Assembly (NCBI GenBank): GCA_004557245.1
Contig: SFEL01000040.1
Coordinates: forward strand, 1-5,289
Direction: 5' to 3'
Length of the DNA stretch: 5,289 nt
From: Clostridiales bacterium
Lineage (GTDB): Bacteria > Bacillota > Clostridia > Christensenellales > CAG-138
Shown: positions 1-5,289 of the stretch, in pieces
How the letters are laid out: every line of letters begins with the position of its first letter
Position numbering within the stretch: the first letter of the stretch is position 1
Notes under the pieces: generated by a model
Database searches by the model: none
The model's input: the letters and a program-made list of their open reading frames with translations, nothing else
What the model was told of the DNA's origin: nothing
Program-made: the position numbers and the translations under genes

Positions 1-9
1 TAAGCGGAA

Positions 10-12
10 AGC
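10..12 (+). other. Catalytic AGC triad of group II intron domain V
   Basis: In group II introns this triad binds the catalytic metal ions. Here it sits in the lower stem of a fully paired 34-nt domain V (9-42), at the position seen in active introns, so the ribozyme core looks intact as far as it can be seen. Confidence 0.85.
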
Positions 13-86
13 CGTATACATCGAAAGGTGTACGTGCGGTTTGGGAGGGAGGGGATGCAAGTCCTGCAAAGGATGTGCTGAACCTT

Positions 87-87
87 A
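87..87 (+). other. Predicted branch-point adenosine of the left group II intron
   Basis: A87 is the single unpaired base between two 4-bp helices of domain VI (45-48/88-91 and 49-52/83-86). It is the seventh base from the predicted 3' splice site after T93. Splicing through this A would produce the intron lariat. It is inferred from pairing and spacing only. Confidence 0.75.
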
Positions 88-93
88 CCTCAT

Positions 94-540
94 GATGAAA
101 TGCTCTATCTGGGCGGCAACGAAACCGGGACGCACAAGCTGATTTCAGAATCGTACCTGGGAAAGCAGACAATCGACACGAACACCTACGGCAAGTCTAC
201 CGGGCGCAGCGGGAACTATTCCACCAACTATCAGATCACAGGCCGTGAGCTGATGACGCCCGATGAAGTCCGCATGATGGATAACCGCTATGCGCTGCTG
301 TTCATTCGCGGCGAGAGGCCCATCATGGACGAAAAGTACGATCTTCTAAAGCATCCGAATGTGGTCTTTACCACAGATGGCAAGGGAGAACCTTATCTTC
401 ACGGCGGCACGGAAAACGCCGTTGCCACCATTTCTTTTGCCGGCGCTTCTGCGGCACAAATGCGGTCGCCGGAAGTGCCTGAAACCGAGTATGAGCTTCT
501 GTCCGATGAGGAGATAGAAGCTCTTTTTCATTTAATCTAA
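94..540 (+). CDS. virD4: VirD4/TraG-type conjugative coupling protein, C-terminal part (3' exon)
   Basis: This is the last ~148 codons of a VirD4-family coupling ATPase, the inner-membrane protein that hands the relaxase-DNA complex to the transfer channel. The visible part begins at the LYLGGNE motif and continues through GRSGNYSTNYQITGRELMTPDEV and NRYALLFIRGERPIMD, which I recognise as the conserved C-terminal region of VirD4 in Tn1549-like elements. The Walker motifs lie upstream, outside the window. The protein does not start here: the group II intron ends at 93, and the exon enters in phase 0 with GAT GAA ATG. An ATG at 100 would give a 146-residue open frame, but it has no Shine-Dalgarno sequence and would begin inside a conserved motif. 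In the intron, the same frame meets TGA at 79-81, so unspliced RNA cannot give a continuous protein. The stop codon at 538-540 overlaps the ribosome binding site of the next gene. Confidence 0.9.
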   Translation, partial: DEMLYLGGNETGTHKLISESYLGKQTIDTNTYGKSTGRSGNYSTNYQITGRELMTPDEVRMMDNRYALLFIRGERPIMDEKYDLLKHPNVVFTTDGKGEPYLHGGTENAVATISFAGASAAQMRSPEVPETEYELLSDEEIEALFHLI

Positions 541-546
541 AGGAGG
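539..546 (+). promoter_or_regulatory. Ribosome binding site for the Maff2-type gene
   Basis: AAAGGAGG ends 9 bases before the ATG at 556 and overlaps the virD4 stop codon. It is a near-perfect anti-16S match. It supports this start and tight coupling to virD4. Confidence 0.85.
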
Positions 547-555
547 ATTTATACC

Positions 556-915
556 ATGAAAAATCTGTTTTGTAAGAACAAGAAGGCCGTCAAGCACAAC
601 CCCACTCTGGAGCAAAAGGTCAAGAGAGGGTTCCGCTTCTATGCGATGGCGGTCCTCTCCCTCGCCCTTGTGATGGGGATGTCCGTTACGGCCTTTGCCG
701 CCAGCGATCCGCTGACCGTTGTGAACAATCTGAGCGATTTCATCTTTGGTCTGATCCGTGCGGTGGGCCTCATCCTGCTGGGCTGGGGCATCGTGCAGGT
801 GGGCCTGTCCCTGCAAAGCCATGACCCGTCCCAGCGTTCCAACGGCTTTCTGACTCTGGCAGGCGGTATTGTCATCACCTTCGCAAAGGAGATTCTGAAC
901 CTGATCGTAGGCTGA
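556..915 (+). CDS. Maff2 family small membrane protein, VirB2 (pilin)-like topology
   Basis: A 119-residue protein. A basic N-terminus (residues 1-27, many Lys/Arg) precedes a hydrophobic stretch (about 30-43) and AFA-A at 46-49, a plausible signal peptidase I site giving a mature ~71-residue product. The mature part has two hydrophobic helices (about 62-82 and 99-118) joined by a short polar loop, SLQSHDPSQRSNG. I recognise it as the Maff2-type protein that follows virD4 in Tn1549-like elements. The arrangement of cleaved leader, two membrane helices and small polar loop matches VirB2/TrbC pilins, so a channel or surface subunit role is a reasonable inference, not shown by a catalytic motif. 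The start is fixed by a strong RBS. A strong hairpin lies downstream, before the next gene. Confidence 0.85.
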   Translation: MKNLFCKNKKAVKHNPTLEQKVKRGFRFYAMAVLSLALVMGMSVTAFAASDPLTVVNNLSDFIFGLIRAVGLILLGWGIVQVGLSLQSHDPSQRSNGFLTLAGGIVITFAKEILNLIVG

Positions 916-950
916 TGGGACACTGGCTGTTATCACAAAATCTGCGGTGT

Positions 951-977
951 GCAGCGGGGCTTTTATGGCCCCGCTGC
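951..977 (+). terminator. Strong intercistronic hairpin, possible attenuator or mRNA-stability element
   Basis: A perfect 10-bp GC-rich stem (951-960 with 968-977) encloses a 7-base loop (961-967). Only three Ts follow (978-980) before GCC, so it is weak as a full intrinsic terminator. It sits in the only long gap of the operon (916-1003), between the small pilin-like gene and the VirB6-like gene. A partial terminator or 3'-end protecting hairpin would let the small subunit be made in excess over downstream membrane proteins. The hairpin is seen directly; its effect is inferred. Confidence 0.6.
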
Positions 978-987
978 TTTGCCGCTG

Positions 988-995
988 AAAGGAGG
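988..995 (+). promoter_or_regulatory. Ribosome binding site deciding a TTG start
   Basis: AAAGGAGG ends 8 bases before TTG at 1004. There is no ATG or GTG in this frame at a suitable distance, so this site identifies TTG as the start of the VirB6-like gene. Confidence 0.8.
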
Positions 996-1003
996 ATTTT
1001 GCT

Positions 1004-1840
1004 TTGAGTGATAACTGGGTAGTGCAAAATCTGGAGAACGCCCTGAATACCTGGAACGAAAAGCTGGCGGAAATATGGCAGCTCATCACGCAGTCGCCCG
1101 AAAACTTTAAGGGCGGCACGATCTGGAATGTCATCGTCAATATCCACGGCGCATTACAGGCCATTGGTCTGGCCCTTCTGGTTTTGTTTTTCGTCATCGG
1201 CGTTATGCGCACCTGCGGTTCCTTTGCGGAAACCAAGCGCCCGGAGACGGCGCTGAAGCTCTTTGTCCGCTTTGCTCTGGCAAAAGGCGTCGTCACCTAT
1301 GGCCTGGAGCTGATGATGGCGCTGTTTCGCATCGTGCAGGGTGTCATTTCCACCATTATGAACGCCGCAGGATTTGGAACGGCGCAGCAGACGGTTTTAC
1401 CGGCAGAGATTGTCACCGCTGTGGAGGACTGTGGATTCTTTGAAAGTATCCCTCTATGGGCGGTGACGCTGATCGGCGGCCTGTTCATTACCGTGCTGTC
1501 TTTCATTATGATTATGACCGTCTATGGACGCTTTTTTAAGCTGTACCTTTACACGGCTATTGCGCCGGTGCCGCTGTCCACCTTCGCCGGGGAGCCAACG
1601 CAGAATGTGGGCAAGAGCTTTATCAAAAGCTATGCCGCCGTCTGCCTGGAGGGTGCGATCATTGTGCTGGCCTGCATTATCTTTTCCCTGTTCGCTGCTT
1701 CGCCGCCTGTGGTGGACCCGGACGCGGCGGCGGTCACGATGGTATGGAGCTATGTAGGCGAACTGGTCTTTAATATGCTCGTCTTAGTCGGCGCAGTCAA
1801 AATGGCTGACCGCGTGGTGCGGGAAATGATGGGTCTGTAA
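1004..1840 (+). CDS. TrbL/VirB6-like polytopic membrane protein of the conjugation channel
   Basis: A 278-residue, strongly hydrophobic protein. Membrane segments are visible at about residues 47-69, 95-118, 150-173, 211-232 and 250-268, with a further hydrophobic stretch near 180-192. The segment YGRFFKLYLYTAIAPVPLS followed by NVGKSFIKSYAAVCLEGAII is characteristic of the VirB6/TrbL-like protein of Tn1549-type elements, which I recognise by sequence and by its place between the Maff2 gene and PrgI. VirB6-type proteins form part of the inner-membrane channel through which DNA passes. There is no signal peptide; the N-terminal ~40 residues are amphipathic and Trp-rich. The start is TTG at 1004, chosen because of its well-spaced RBS. 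The length fits this family's compact Gram-positive members. It lies downstream of the 951-977 hairpin, so its expression may be lower than that of the preceding gene. Confidence 0.85.
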   Translation: MSDNWVVQNLENALNTWNEKLAEIWQLITQSPENFKGGTIWNVIVNIHGALQAIGLALLVLFFVIGVMRTCGSFAETKRPETALKLFVRFALAKGVVTYGLELMMALFRIVQGVISTIMNAAGFGTAQQTVLPAEIVTAVEDCGFFESIPLWAVTLIGGLFITVLSFIMIMTVYGRFFKLYLYTAIAPVPLSTFAGEPTQNVGKSFIKSYAAVCLEGAIIVLACIIFSLFAASPPVVDPDAAAVTMVWSYVGELVFNMLVLVGAVKMADRVVREMMGL

Positions 1841-1875
1841 CCAATTTATTATAAGGAAGAAAGGACGATTGAAGT

Positions 1876-2460
1876 ATGAATTATCATAACCCGATTAAAA
1901 GCGATGATCCACAGGCGCTGGAAAAGCTGAGCGCCAAGCTGGAAGCCTGCCAGCAACGGCAGGAATATATGAAATCTGTCAATGCGTACTACCGCAAGCA
2001 CGGTACAGCCCAGGGCTGCCCCGGCGTATCTGCGGCACAGGCGGAGAAATTTGATAACGCCGTGCGCACCGGCTACTCCTGGGAAACAGCGCCGTTTCCC
2101 TCCTATGAGCTGTCCGGCAACAATGCGGAGATCCGACGCTTGAAACAGCGGATTGCGCAGCTTTCCCGTGACCGGGAGGTAGGCTTTGTGGGCTGGACAT
2201 TCACAGGCGGCGAGGCCGTGGCCAATGCGGGGAATAACCGCTTGCAGCTTCTCTTTGACGAGAAGCCCACAGAGGAACAGCGCACGGTTTTGAAGCAGAA
2301 CGGCTTTCACTGGTCGCCTACGGAGCAGGCATGGCAGCGGCAGCTCAATGAGAATGCCATCTATGCCGCCAGCCGGATCAGCTTCATTTGCCCGGAGAAT
2401 GGAGAAAGCCCGGTCAAGCTCCAACCCAAGGTGAAGAAAAATGATGGACCGGAACGATAA
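1876..2460 (+). CDS. Conserved accessory protein of the transfer region, function unknown
   Basis: A 194-residue soluble protein without signal peptide or membrane segment. The N-terminal ~45 residues (KSDDPQALEKLSAKLEACQ and YMKSVNAYYRKHG) look helical and charged; a second helical, possibly coiled-coil stretch lies at 82-100. The C-terminal part, about 101-170, contains VGFVGWTFTGGEAVAN, NRLQLLFDEKP and NGFHWSPTEQAWQRQLNENA. I recall similar segments in hypothetical and DUF3560-like proteins of Firmicutes mobile elements, but cannot assign a domain with certainty or propose an activity. The AAGGA at 1860-1864 gives only a moderate RBS, 11 bases from the ATG. It lies between the VirB6-like and PrgI genes, on the same strand and in the same operon. 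Its tail (QPK...GPER) resembles the tail of the next gene. Confidence 0.75.
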   Translation: MNYHNPIKSDDPQALEKLSAKLEACQQRQEYMKSVNAYYRKHGTAQGCPGVSAAQAEKFDNAVRTGYSWETAPFPSYELSGNNAEIRRLKQRIAQLSRDREVGFVGWTFTGGEAVANAGNNRLQLLFDEKPTEEQRTVLKQNGFHWSPTEQAWQRQLNENAIYAASRISFICPENGESPVKLQPKVKKNDGPER

Positions 2461-2466
2461 GGAGGA
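2459..2466 (+). promoter_or_regulatory. Ribosome binding site for the 69-residue protein gene
   Basis: AAGGAGGA overlaps the preceding stop codon and ends 8 bases before the ATG at 2475. This near-perfect site is the main reason to believe the small gene is translated. Confidence 0.8.
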
Positions 2467-2474
2467 GAAAAATA

Positions 2475-2684
2475 ATGAAACGGTTCTATATTTTCAAAGA
2501 CGGGATGCAGCAAGGAAGTACCGTTACAAGAGAAGAGGCGATTGACCTGATCCGACTGCGCCAAAAACGCGAAACACACCCAATCCTGCGGTCAGAGTTC
2601 AGCATCATCGAGGGTGAAGAAGAATTTATACCCTACCTGTCCAGTGAGAAGCAGCCCAAGAGGAAATCGGGAATGGAACGATAA
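2475..2684 (+). CDS. Small protein of unknown function in the transfer operon
   Basis: A 69-residue, highly charged protein that I do not recognise as a named family. It starts MKRFYIFKDGMQQGS, which could form a short beta-hairpin, followed by a helix around 18-31 (TREEAIDLIRLRQKRE) and an acidic stretch, SIIEGEEEFIPY, at 43-54. The tail (KQPKRKSGMER) is basic. There is no signal peptide, membrane segment or cysteine. A strong RBS and its tight place between two operon genes support it as real. Its last 11 bases plus the following G repeat those at the end of the preceding gene. A role as small regulator or accessory factor is possible but nothing in the sequence demonstrates it. Confidence 0.7.
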   Translation: MKRFYIFKDGMQQGSTVTREEAIDLIRLRQKRETHPILRSEFSIIEGEEEFIPYLSSEKQPKRKSGMER

Positions 2685-2692
2685 GTAAGGTT

Positions 2693-2699
2693 AGGAGGT
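2693..2699 (+). promoter_or_regulatory. Ribosome binding site deciding the TTG start of PrgI
   Basis: AGGAGGT ends 6 bases before TTG at 2706. The protein starting there begins MEVKINKEIRNY, the expected N-terminus for this family, so TTG is the start. Confidence 0.8.
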
Positions 2700-2705
2700 A
2701 CTCTT

Positions 2706-3149
2706 TTGGAAGTTAAGATCAATAAAGAAATCCGTAACTATACGGAATCCATGTTTTTCGGACTGTCCCTGCGGCAGTTCGTTTTTTCGTTACTGGCCAT
2801 CGGCGTGGCCGTGGGGCTGTATTTTTTTCTACGCCCCTACTTCGGCGTGGAAACCCTGTCCTGGATGTGCATTTTGGGCGCGGCCCCCTTTGCAGCCCTG
2901 GGCTTTGTCAGCTACCACGGCATGACGGCGGAACAGTTTTTAAGAGCGTGGCTGCGCTCTGAGCTGCTGGAACCAAGACGGCTGACCGACCAGCCGGTGA
3001 ACTACTATTACGAAATGCTCAAAGACACGATTGCAGCGAAAGAAAAGGAGATGGCCGCGATTCCTAAGCCCGGAAAGCACCGGGCCAAAGGCAAGTATAC
3101 AAAACGGGCGGTTCGCCGCCGCAGAAAGGAGGGCCAGCGCCATGCTTAA
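2706..3149 (+). CDS. prgI: PrgI family protein, VirB3-like inner-membrane component
   Basis: A 147-residue protein. After a short polar N-terminus (EVKINKEIRNYTESMFFGLSLRQ), two membrane helices are visible at about 24-43 and 50-69, then a cytoplasmic part with WLRSELLEPRRL and NYYYEMLKD, and a very basic tail (123-145, rich in Lys and Arg). This is the two-helix PrgI architecture found directly upstream of virB4 in Gram-positive conjugative elements, where it is regarded as the counterpart of VirB3 and partner of the VirB4 ATPase. The start codon is TTG with a strong RBS. The stop codon lies inside the start of virB4, giving an 8-base overlap and probable translational coupling. The basic tail could contact nucleic acid or membrane lipid, which is inference. 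Confidence 0.88.
   Translation: MEVKINKEIRNYTESMFFGLSLRQFVFSLLAIGVAVGLYFFLRPYFGVETLSWMCILGAAPFAALGFVSYHGMTAEQFLRAWLRSELLEPRRLTDQPVNYYYEMLKDTIAAKEKEMAAIPKPGKHRAKGKYTKRAVRRRRKEGQRHA
3125..3133 (+). promoter_or_regulatory. Ribosome binding site for virB4 inside prgI
   Basis: AAAGGAGGG ends 8 bases before ATG at 3142. It decides the virB4 start against an upstream in-frame ATG at 3031, which lies deep inside prgI and has no comparable site. Confidence 0.8.
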
Positions 3150-5205
3150 AACCCTGAACAGCCTGCGCAAGCAGGAAAAGGAAAAATACAAGGTGCCGCG
3201 CCGGGTGCAGGACCTGATCCCGATCCGGCGTATTTGGGCGGACGGTATTTTTCAGGTCGGCAGCCAGTTCTGCCGCACCTGGAAGTTTTCCGACATCAAC
3301 TACCAGGTGGCCAGCGAGGAAGATAAAAAGGTCATGTTCCTGGACTACTCAGAGCTATTGAACAGTCTGGATTCCGGCTCCGCAGCCAAGATCACGGTCA
3401 ACAACCGGACTTTGAACCGGGCAAATTTTGAGCAGTCTGTCCTCATGCCCATGCAGGAGGATTGTAGGGATAAATACCGGGTGGAATACAACGGCGTGAT
3501 TATGGGCAAGGCCACCGCAGGAAACGGCATTGTCCAGGAGAAGTATATCACCATTACCGTACCCAAGAAGAATATCGAGGAAGCCCGCGCCTACTTTGCC
3601 CGTGTTGGGGCCGATCTGGTTGTCCACTACGCGGCGCTCGGCTCCAAATGTGTGGAGCTGGACGCCACGGAGCGCCTGCGCATCCTCCATGATTTTTACC
3701 GTCCCGGCGAAGAAGCAGACTTCCGCTTCGACATTCACGATATGATGCGCAAAGGCCATGATTTCAAGGACTATATCTGCCCGGACTTTATCGAGAAGCA
3801 CAGCGACTACTTGATAATCGGCGGCAAATACTGCCGTACCCTGTATCTCAAGGACTACGCCAACTATATTCGGGATTCCTTTGTTTCCGAGCTGACCGAC
3901 CTGAACCGGAATATGATGCTCTCCATCGACGTGATCCCCATCCCCATGGACGAGGCTGTGCGGGAGGTGGAAAACCGTCTGCTGGGGGTGGAAACCAATA
4001 TCACCAACTGGCAGCGCCGCCAGAACGCCAACAACAATTTCTCCGCCGTCATTCCCTATGATATGGAGCAGCAGCGCCGGGAGAGCAAGGAATTTCTGGA
4101 TGATCTGACGGCCCGCGACCAGCGTATGATGCAGGGTGTTCTGACCATGGTGCTGACCGCCGATACCAAGGAGCAGCTCGACGCGGACACCGACCAGATT
4201 CTCTCCCTTTCCCGTCAGAAGATGTGCCAGATGGCGGTACTCAAATACCAGCAGACGGACGGTTTGAACACGGTGCTGCCCATCGGCACAAGAAAGATCA
4301 ACGCTTTCCGCACCCTTACAACGGAATCGCTGGCCGTATTCATGCCCTTTAAGGTGCAGGAGATTCAGGACAAGGGCGGCATTTACTTTGGGGAAAACGC
4401 CATTTCCCACAATCTGATTCTGTGCAACCGGGAGAACCTTTTGAATCAGTCGTCCTTTATCCTGGGCGTACCCGGCTCAGGAAAATCCTTCTCCGCCAAG
4501 GAACTGATTGCCTTCCTGATTCTGAATACCCAGGACGATGTGCTGATCTGCGATCCCGAAGGGGAATTTGCCCCGATGGTACAGGCCATGGGCAGCGACA
4601 TCGGCACAGTGGTTCATGTGGCCGCTGGTGGCAGGGACCGGCTCAATGCCATGTATATGGTGGAGGGCTACGGCGAGAACAATCCCATTGTGGAGAAATC
4701 CCAGTTCATTATGTCCCTGGTGGAGCAGATCGACAAAAATGGCGTAGGCCCCCAGCATAAATCCATCATTGACCGATGCACCGCTCTGGTTTATCAGGAG
4801 GCGGCGGAAACCGGCATTATCCCGACCCTTTCCACCCTGCGGGAAAAGCTGCTGGTGCAGCCGGAGGAGATCGCAAGGGAGATTGCCCTGTCGCTGGAGC
4901 TGTTCACCACCGGCTCCCTGGATATTTTCGGTCATGGCAGCAATGTTGATCTGGATAAGCGGGTGGTGGTGTTCAACATTCACGATTTGGGCGAACAGCT
5001 CAAGCCCACCGGCCTGCTGGTCATTACCGACACTATGCTGAACCGCGTGACCCTCAACTGGAAAAAGGGTAAGCGCACCCATGTATTCATTGACGAATTT
5101 CATGTGGTTTTTGAGAATGAGTACAGCGGCAATTTCTTTAACAGCGCGTGGCGGCAGTTCCGCAAGAGAAATGCTTACCCAACAGCAATCACGCAGAATG
5201 TGGAG
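3142..5205 (+). CDS. virB4: VirB4-type conjugation ATPase, 5' exon interrupted by a group II intron
   Basis: The first 688 residues of a VirB4-family ATPase, which energises assembly of and transfer through the type IV secretion channel on the cytoplasmic face of the membrane. An N-terminal VirB4/TrbE-like region (about 40-400) precedes a RecA/HerA-like ATPase domain (about 430 on). Walker A is GVPGSGKS at 442-449 (Lys448); DPEGEF lies at 471-476; Walker B is VFIDE at 648-652 (Asp651, Glu652). The conserved RQFRKRNAYPTAITQNVE ends exactly at 688. The following open frame adds 11 non-VirB4 codons and a TAA at 5239-5241, all inside the start of the intron. From memory, relatives continue about 100 residues further, so the C-terminus must lie beyond the intron, outside the window. 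Start at 3142 is chosen for its RBS; it overlaps prgI by 8 bases. Without splicing, a 699-residue protein lacking its C-terminus would be made. Confidence 0.9.
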
Positions 5206-5289
5206 GTGCGCCCAGATAGGGCGCTGTGCAAAGCAGTTTAAGGTACTGCCGCACACGGCAGTGTGCGAAACAATCTGCCTTACCGACTA
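5206..5289 (+). mobile_element. Group II intron, 5' end, inserted in virB4 (Ll.LtrB-like, probably IIA/mitochondrial-like)
   Basis: The VirB4 homology stops at 5205, and the next bases are GTGCGCCCAGATAGGG, the 5' end I know from Ll.LtrB-type introns and containing the GUGYG consensus. The similarity continues: AGTTTAAGGTACT at 5235-5247 matches the early Ll.LtrB region, with the flanking stem changed in a compensating way (GCAG 5233-5236 with CTGC 5246-5249, versus GUAG/CUAC in Ll.LtrB). Next comes a 7-bp hairpin, 5250-5256 with 5261-5267 and a GGCA loop, at the position of another Ll.LtrB hairpin, followed by AAACA and ACCGA. The intron lies in the transcribed orientation and enters between codons. 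Exon-binding sites, the encoded protein and the 3' end are beyond the window. Confidence 0.88.

Larger units (their letters stand above)
1..93 (+). mobile_element. Group II intron, 3' end (domains V and VI, 3' splice site), inserted in virD4
   Basis: The catalytic 3' end of a group II intron is visible. Bases 9-42 fold into a 34-nt domain V: a lower stem 9-16/35-42 carrying the AGC triad at 10-12, a two-base bulge CG at 33-34, an upper stem 17-22/27-32, and a GAAA tetraloop at 23-26. Domain VI follows: 45-48 pairs with 88-91, A87 is bulged, 49-52 pairs with 83-86, 57-59 with 76-78, and 61-65 with 70-74, closed by a GCAA tetraloop at 66-69. A87 lies 7 nt from the end of an intron finishing in AT at 92-93, which fits the usual branch-point spacing and the terminal AY rule. 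Downstream sequence reads directly as VirD4 (Asp-Glu-Met-Leu-Tyr-Leu-Gly-Gly). The 5' part, any intron-encoded protein and the 5' exon lie upstream of the window, so the class is left open. Confidence 0.9.

Noticed and set aside
9..42. Intrinsic terminator at the left edge
   Set aside because: The hairpin has the exact size, AGC triad, two-base bulge and GAAA loop of group II domain V, and only three Ts follow.
81..93. Alternative 3' splice site after C88 with A81 or A82 as branch point
   Set aside because: It leaves 88-91 unpaired with 45-48, leaves A87 unexplained, and would put Leu/Met-type or His codons before the conserved Asp; ending at T93 fits both the RNA fold and the protein.
100..540. 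Independent 146-residue protein starting at ATG 100
   Set aside because: No RBS, start inside the conserved VirD4 motif, and directly preceded by a group II intron 3' end; it is the 3' exon of virD4.
532..1296. 254-residue reverse-strand open frame opposite the Maff2 and VirB6-like genes
   Set aside because: Shadow of two well-supported forward genes; it also spans their intergenic hairpin and has no recognisable features.
3031..3141. Longer virB4 starting at ATG 3031
   Set aside because: The extra 37 residues are prgI read in another frame; a strong RBS and the expected MLKTLNSLRKQ start point to 3142.
3355..4410. 351-residue reverse-strand open frame opposite virB4
   Set aside because: Low-complexity shadow translation rich in His, Gly and Val, with no recognisable domain, antisense to a clear VirB4.
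5208..5224. GCGCCC/GGGCGC hairpin read as a terminator ending virB4
   Set aside because: No T tract follows, and the bases belong to the conserved start of an Ll.LtrB-type intron.
4477..5256. 259-residue reverse-strand open frame at the right end
   Set aside because: Antisense shadow of the VirB4 ATPase domain and the intron start; no RBS or domain support.
1..5289. CRISPR array, tRNA, rRNA, attachment site or origin of transfer
   Set aside because: No regularly spaced repeats, cloverleaf, rRNA segment or integrase-type core repeats were seen; almost all bases are accounted for by coding sequence or intron ends.

Overview
This window is a piece of a conjugative transfer (type IV secretion) operon from an integrative and conjugative element. 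It most resembles the Tn1549-type elements common in gut Clostridia. The case rests on gene content and order (VirD4 coupling protein, Maff2-type small membrane protein, TrbL/VirB6-like membrane protein, two small accessory proteins, PrgI, VirB4 ATPase), strong AGGAGG ribosome binding sites, TTG as an alternative start, and moderately GC-rich coding sequence typical of Lachnospiraceae or Ruminococcaceae hosts. Family names come from recognising the protein sequences; no search was run.

Layout, all on the + strand. 1-93 is the 3' end of a group II intron (domain V, domain VI with a bulged A, 3' splice site). 94-540 is the 3' exon of virD4, encoding the C-terminal ~148 residues of the coupling protein. 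556-915 encodes a secreted or membrane VirB2-like small protein (Maff2). A strong hairpin at 951-977 separates it from a TrbL/VirB6-like polytopic membrane protein (1004-1840). Two small genes of unknown function follow (1876-2460 and 2475-2684), then PrgI (2706-3149) and, overlapping it by 8 bases, virB4 (3142 onward). At base 5206 virB4 is interrupted by the 5' end of a second group II intron, whose start closely resembles Ll.LtrB-type (mitochondrial-like, IIA) introns; it runs out of the window.

The genes form one co-directional, tightly spaced transfer operon. VirD4 would deliver the relaxase-DNA complex, VirB4 would power the channel, PrgI (VirB3-like) and the VirB6-like protein would form its inner-membrane part, and the Maff2 protein may play a pilin-like role.

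The most notable feature is that both ATPase genes, virD4 and virB4, are split by group II introns in the transcribed orientation, each at a codon boundary next to a conserved C-terminal motif. Conjugation by this element should therefore depend on RNA splicing at two sites. Neither intron is complete here, so their encoded proteins, their class (for the left one) and their relationship to each other cannot be judged from this window.
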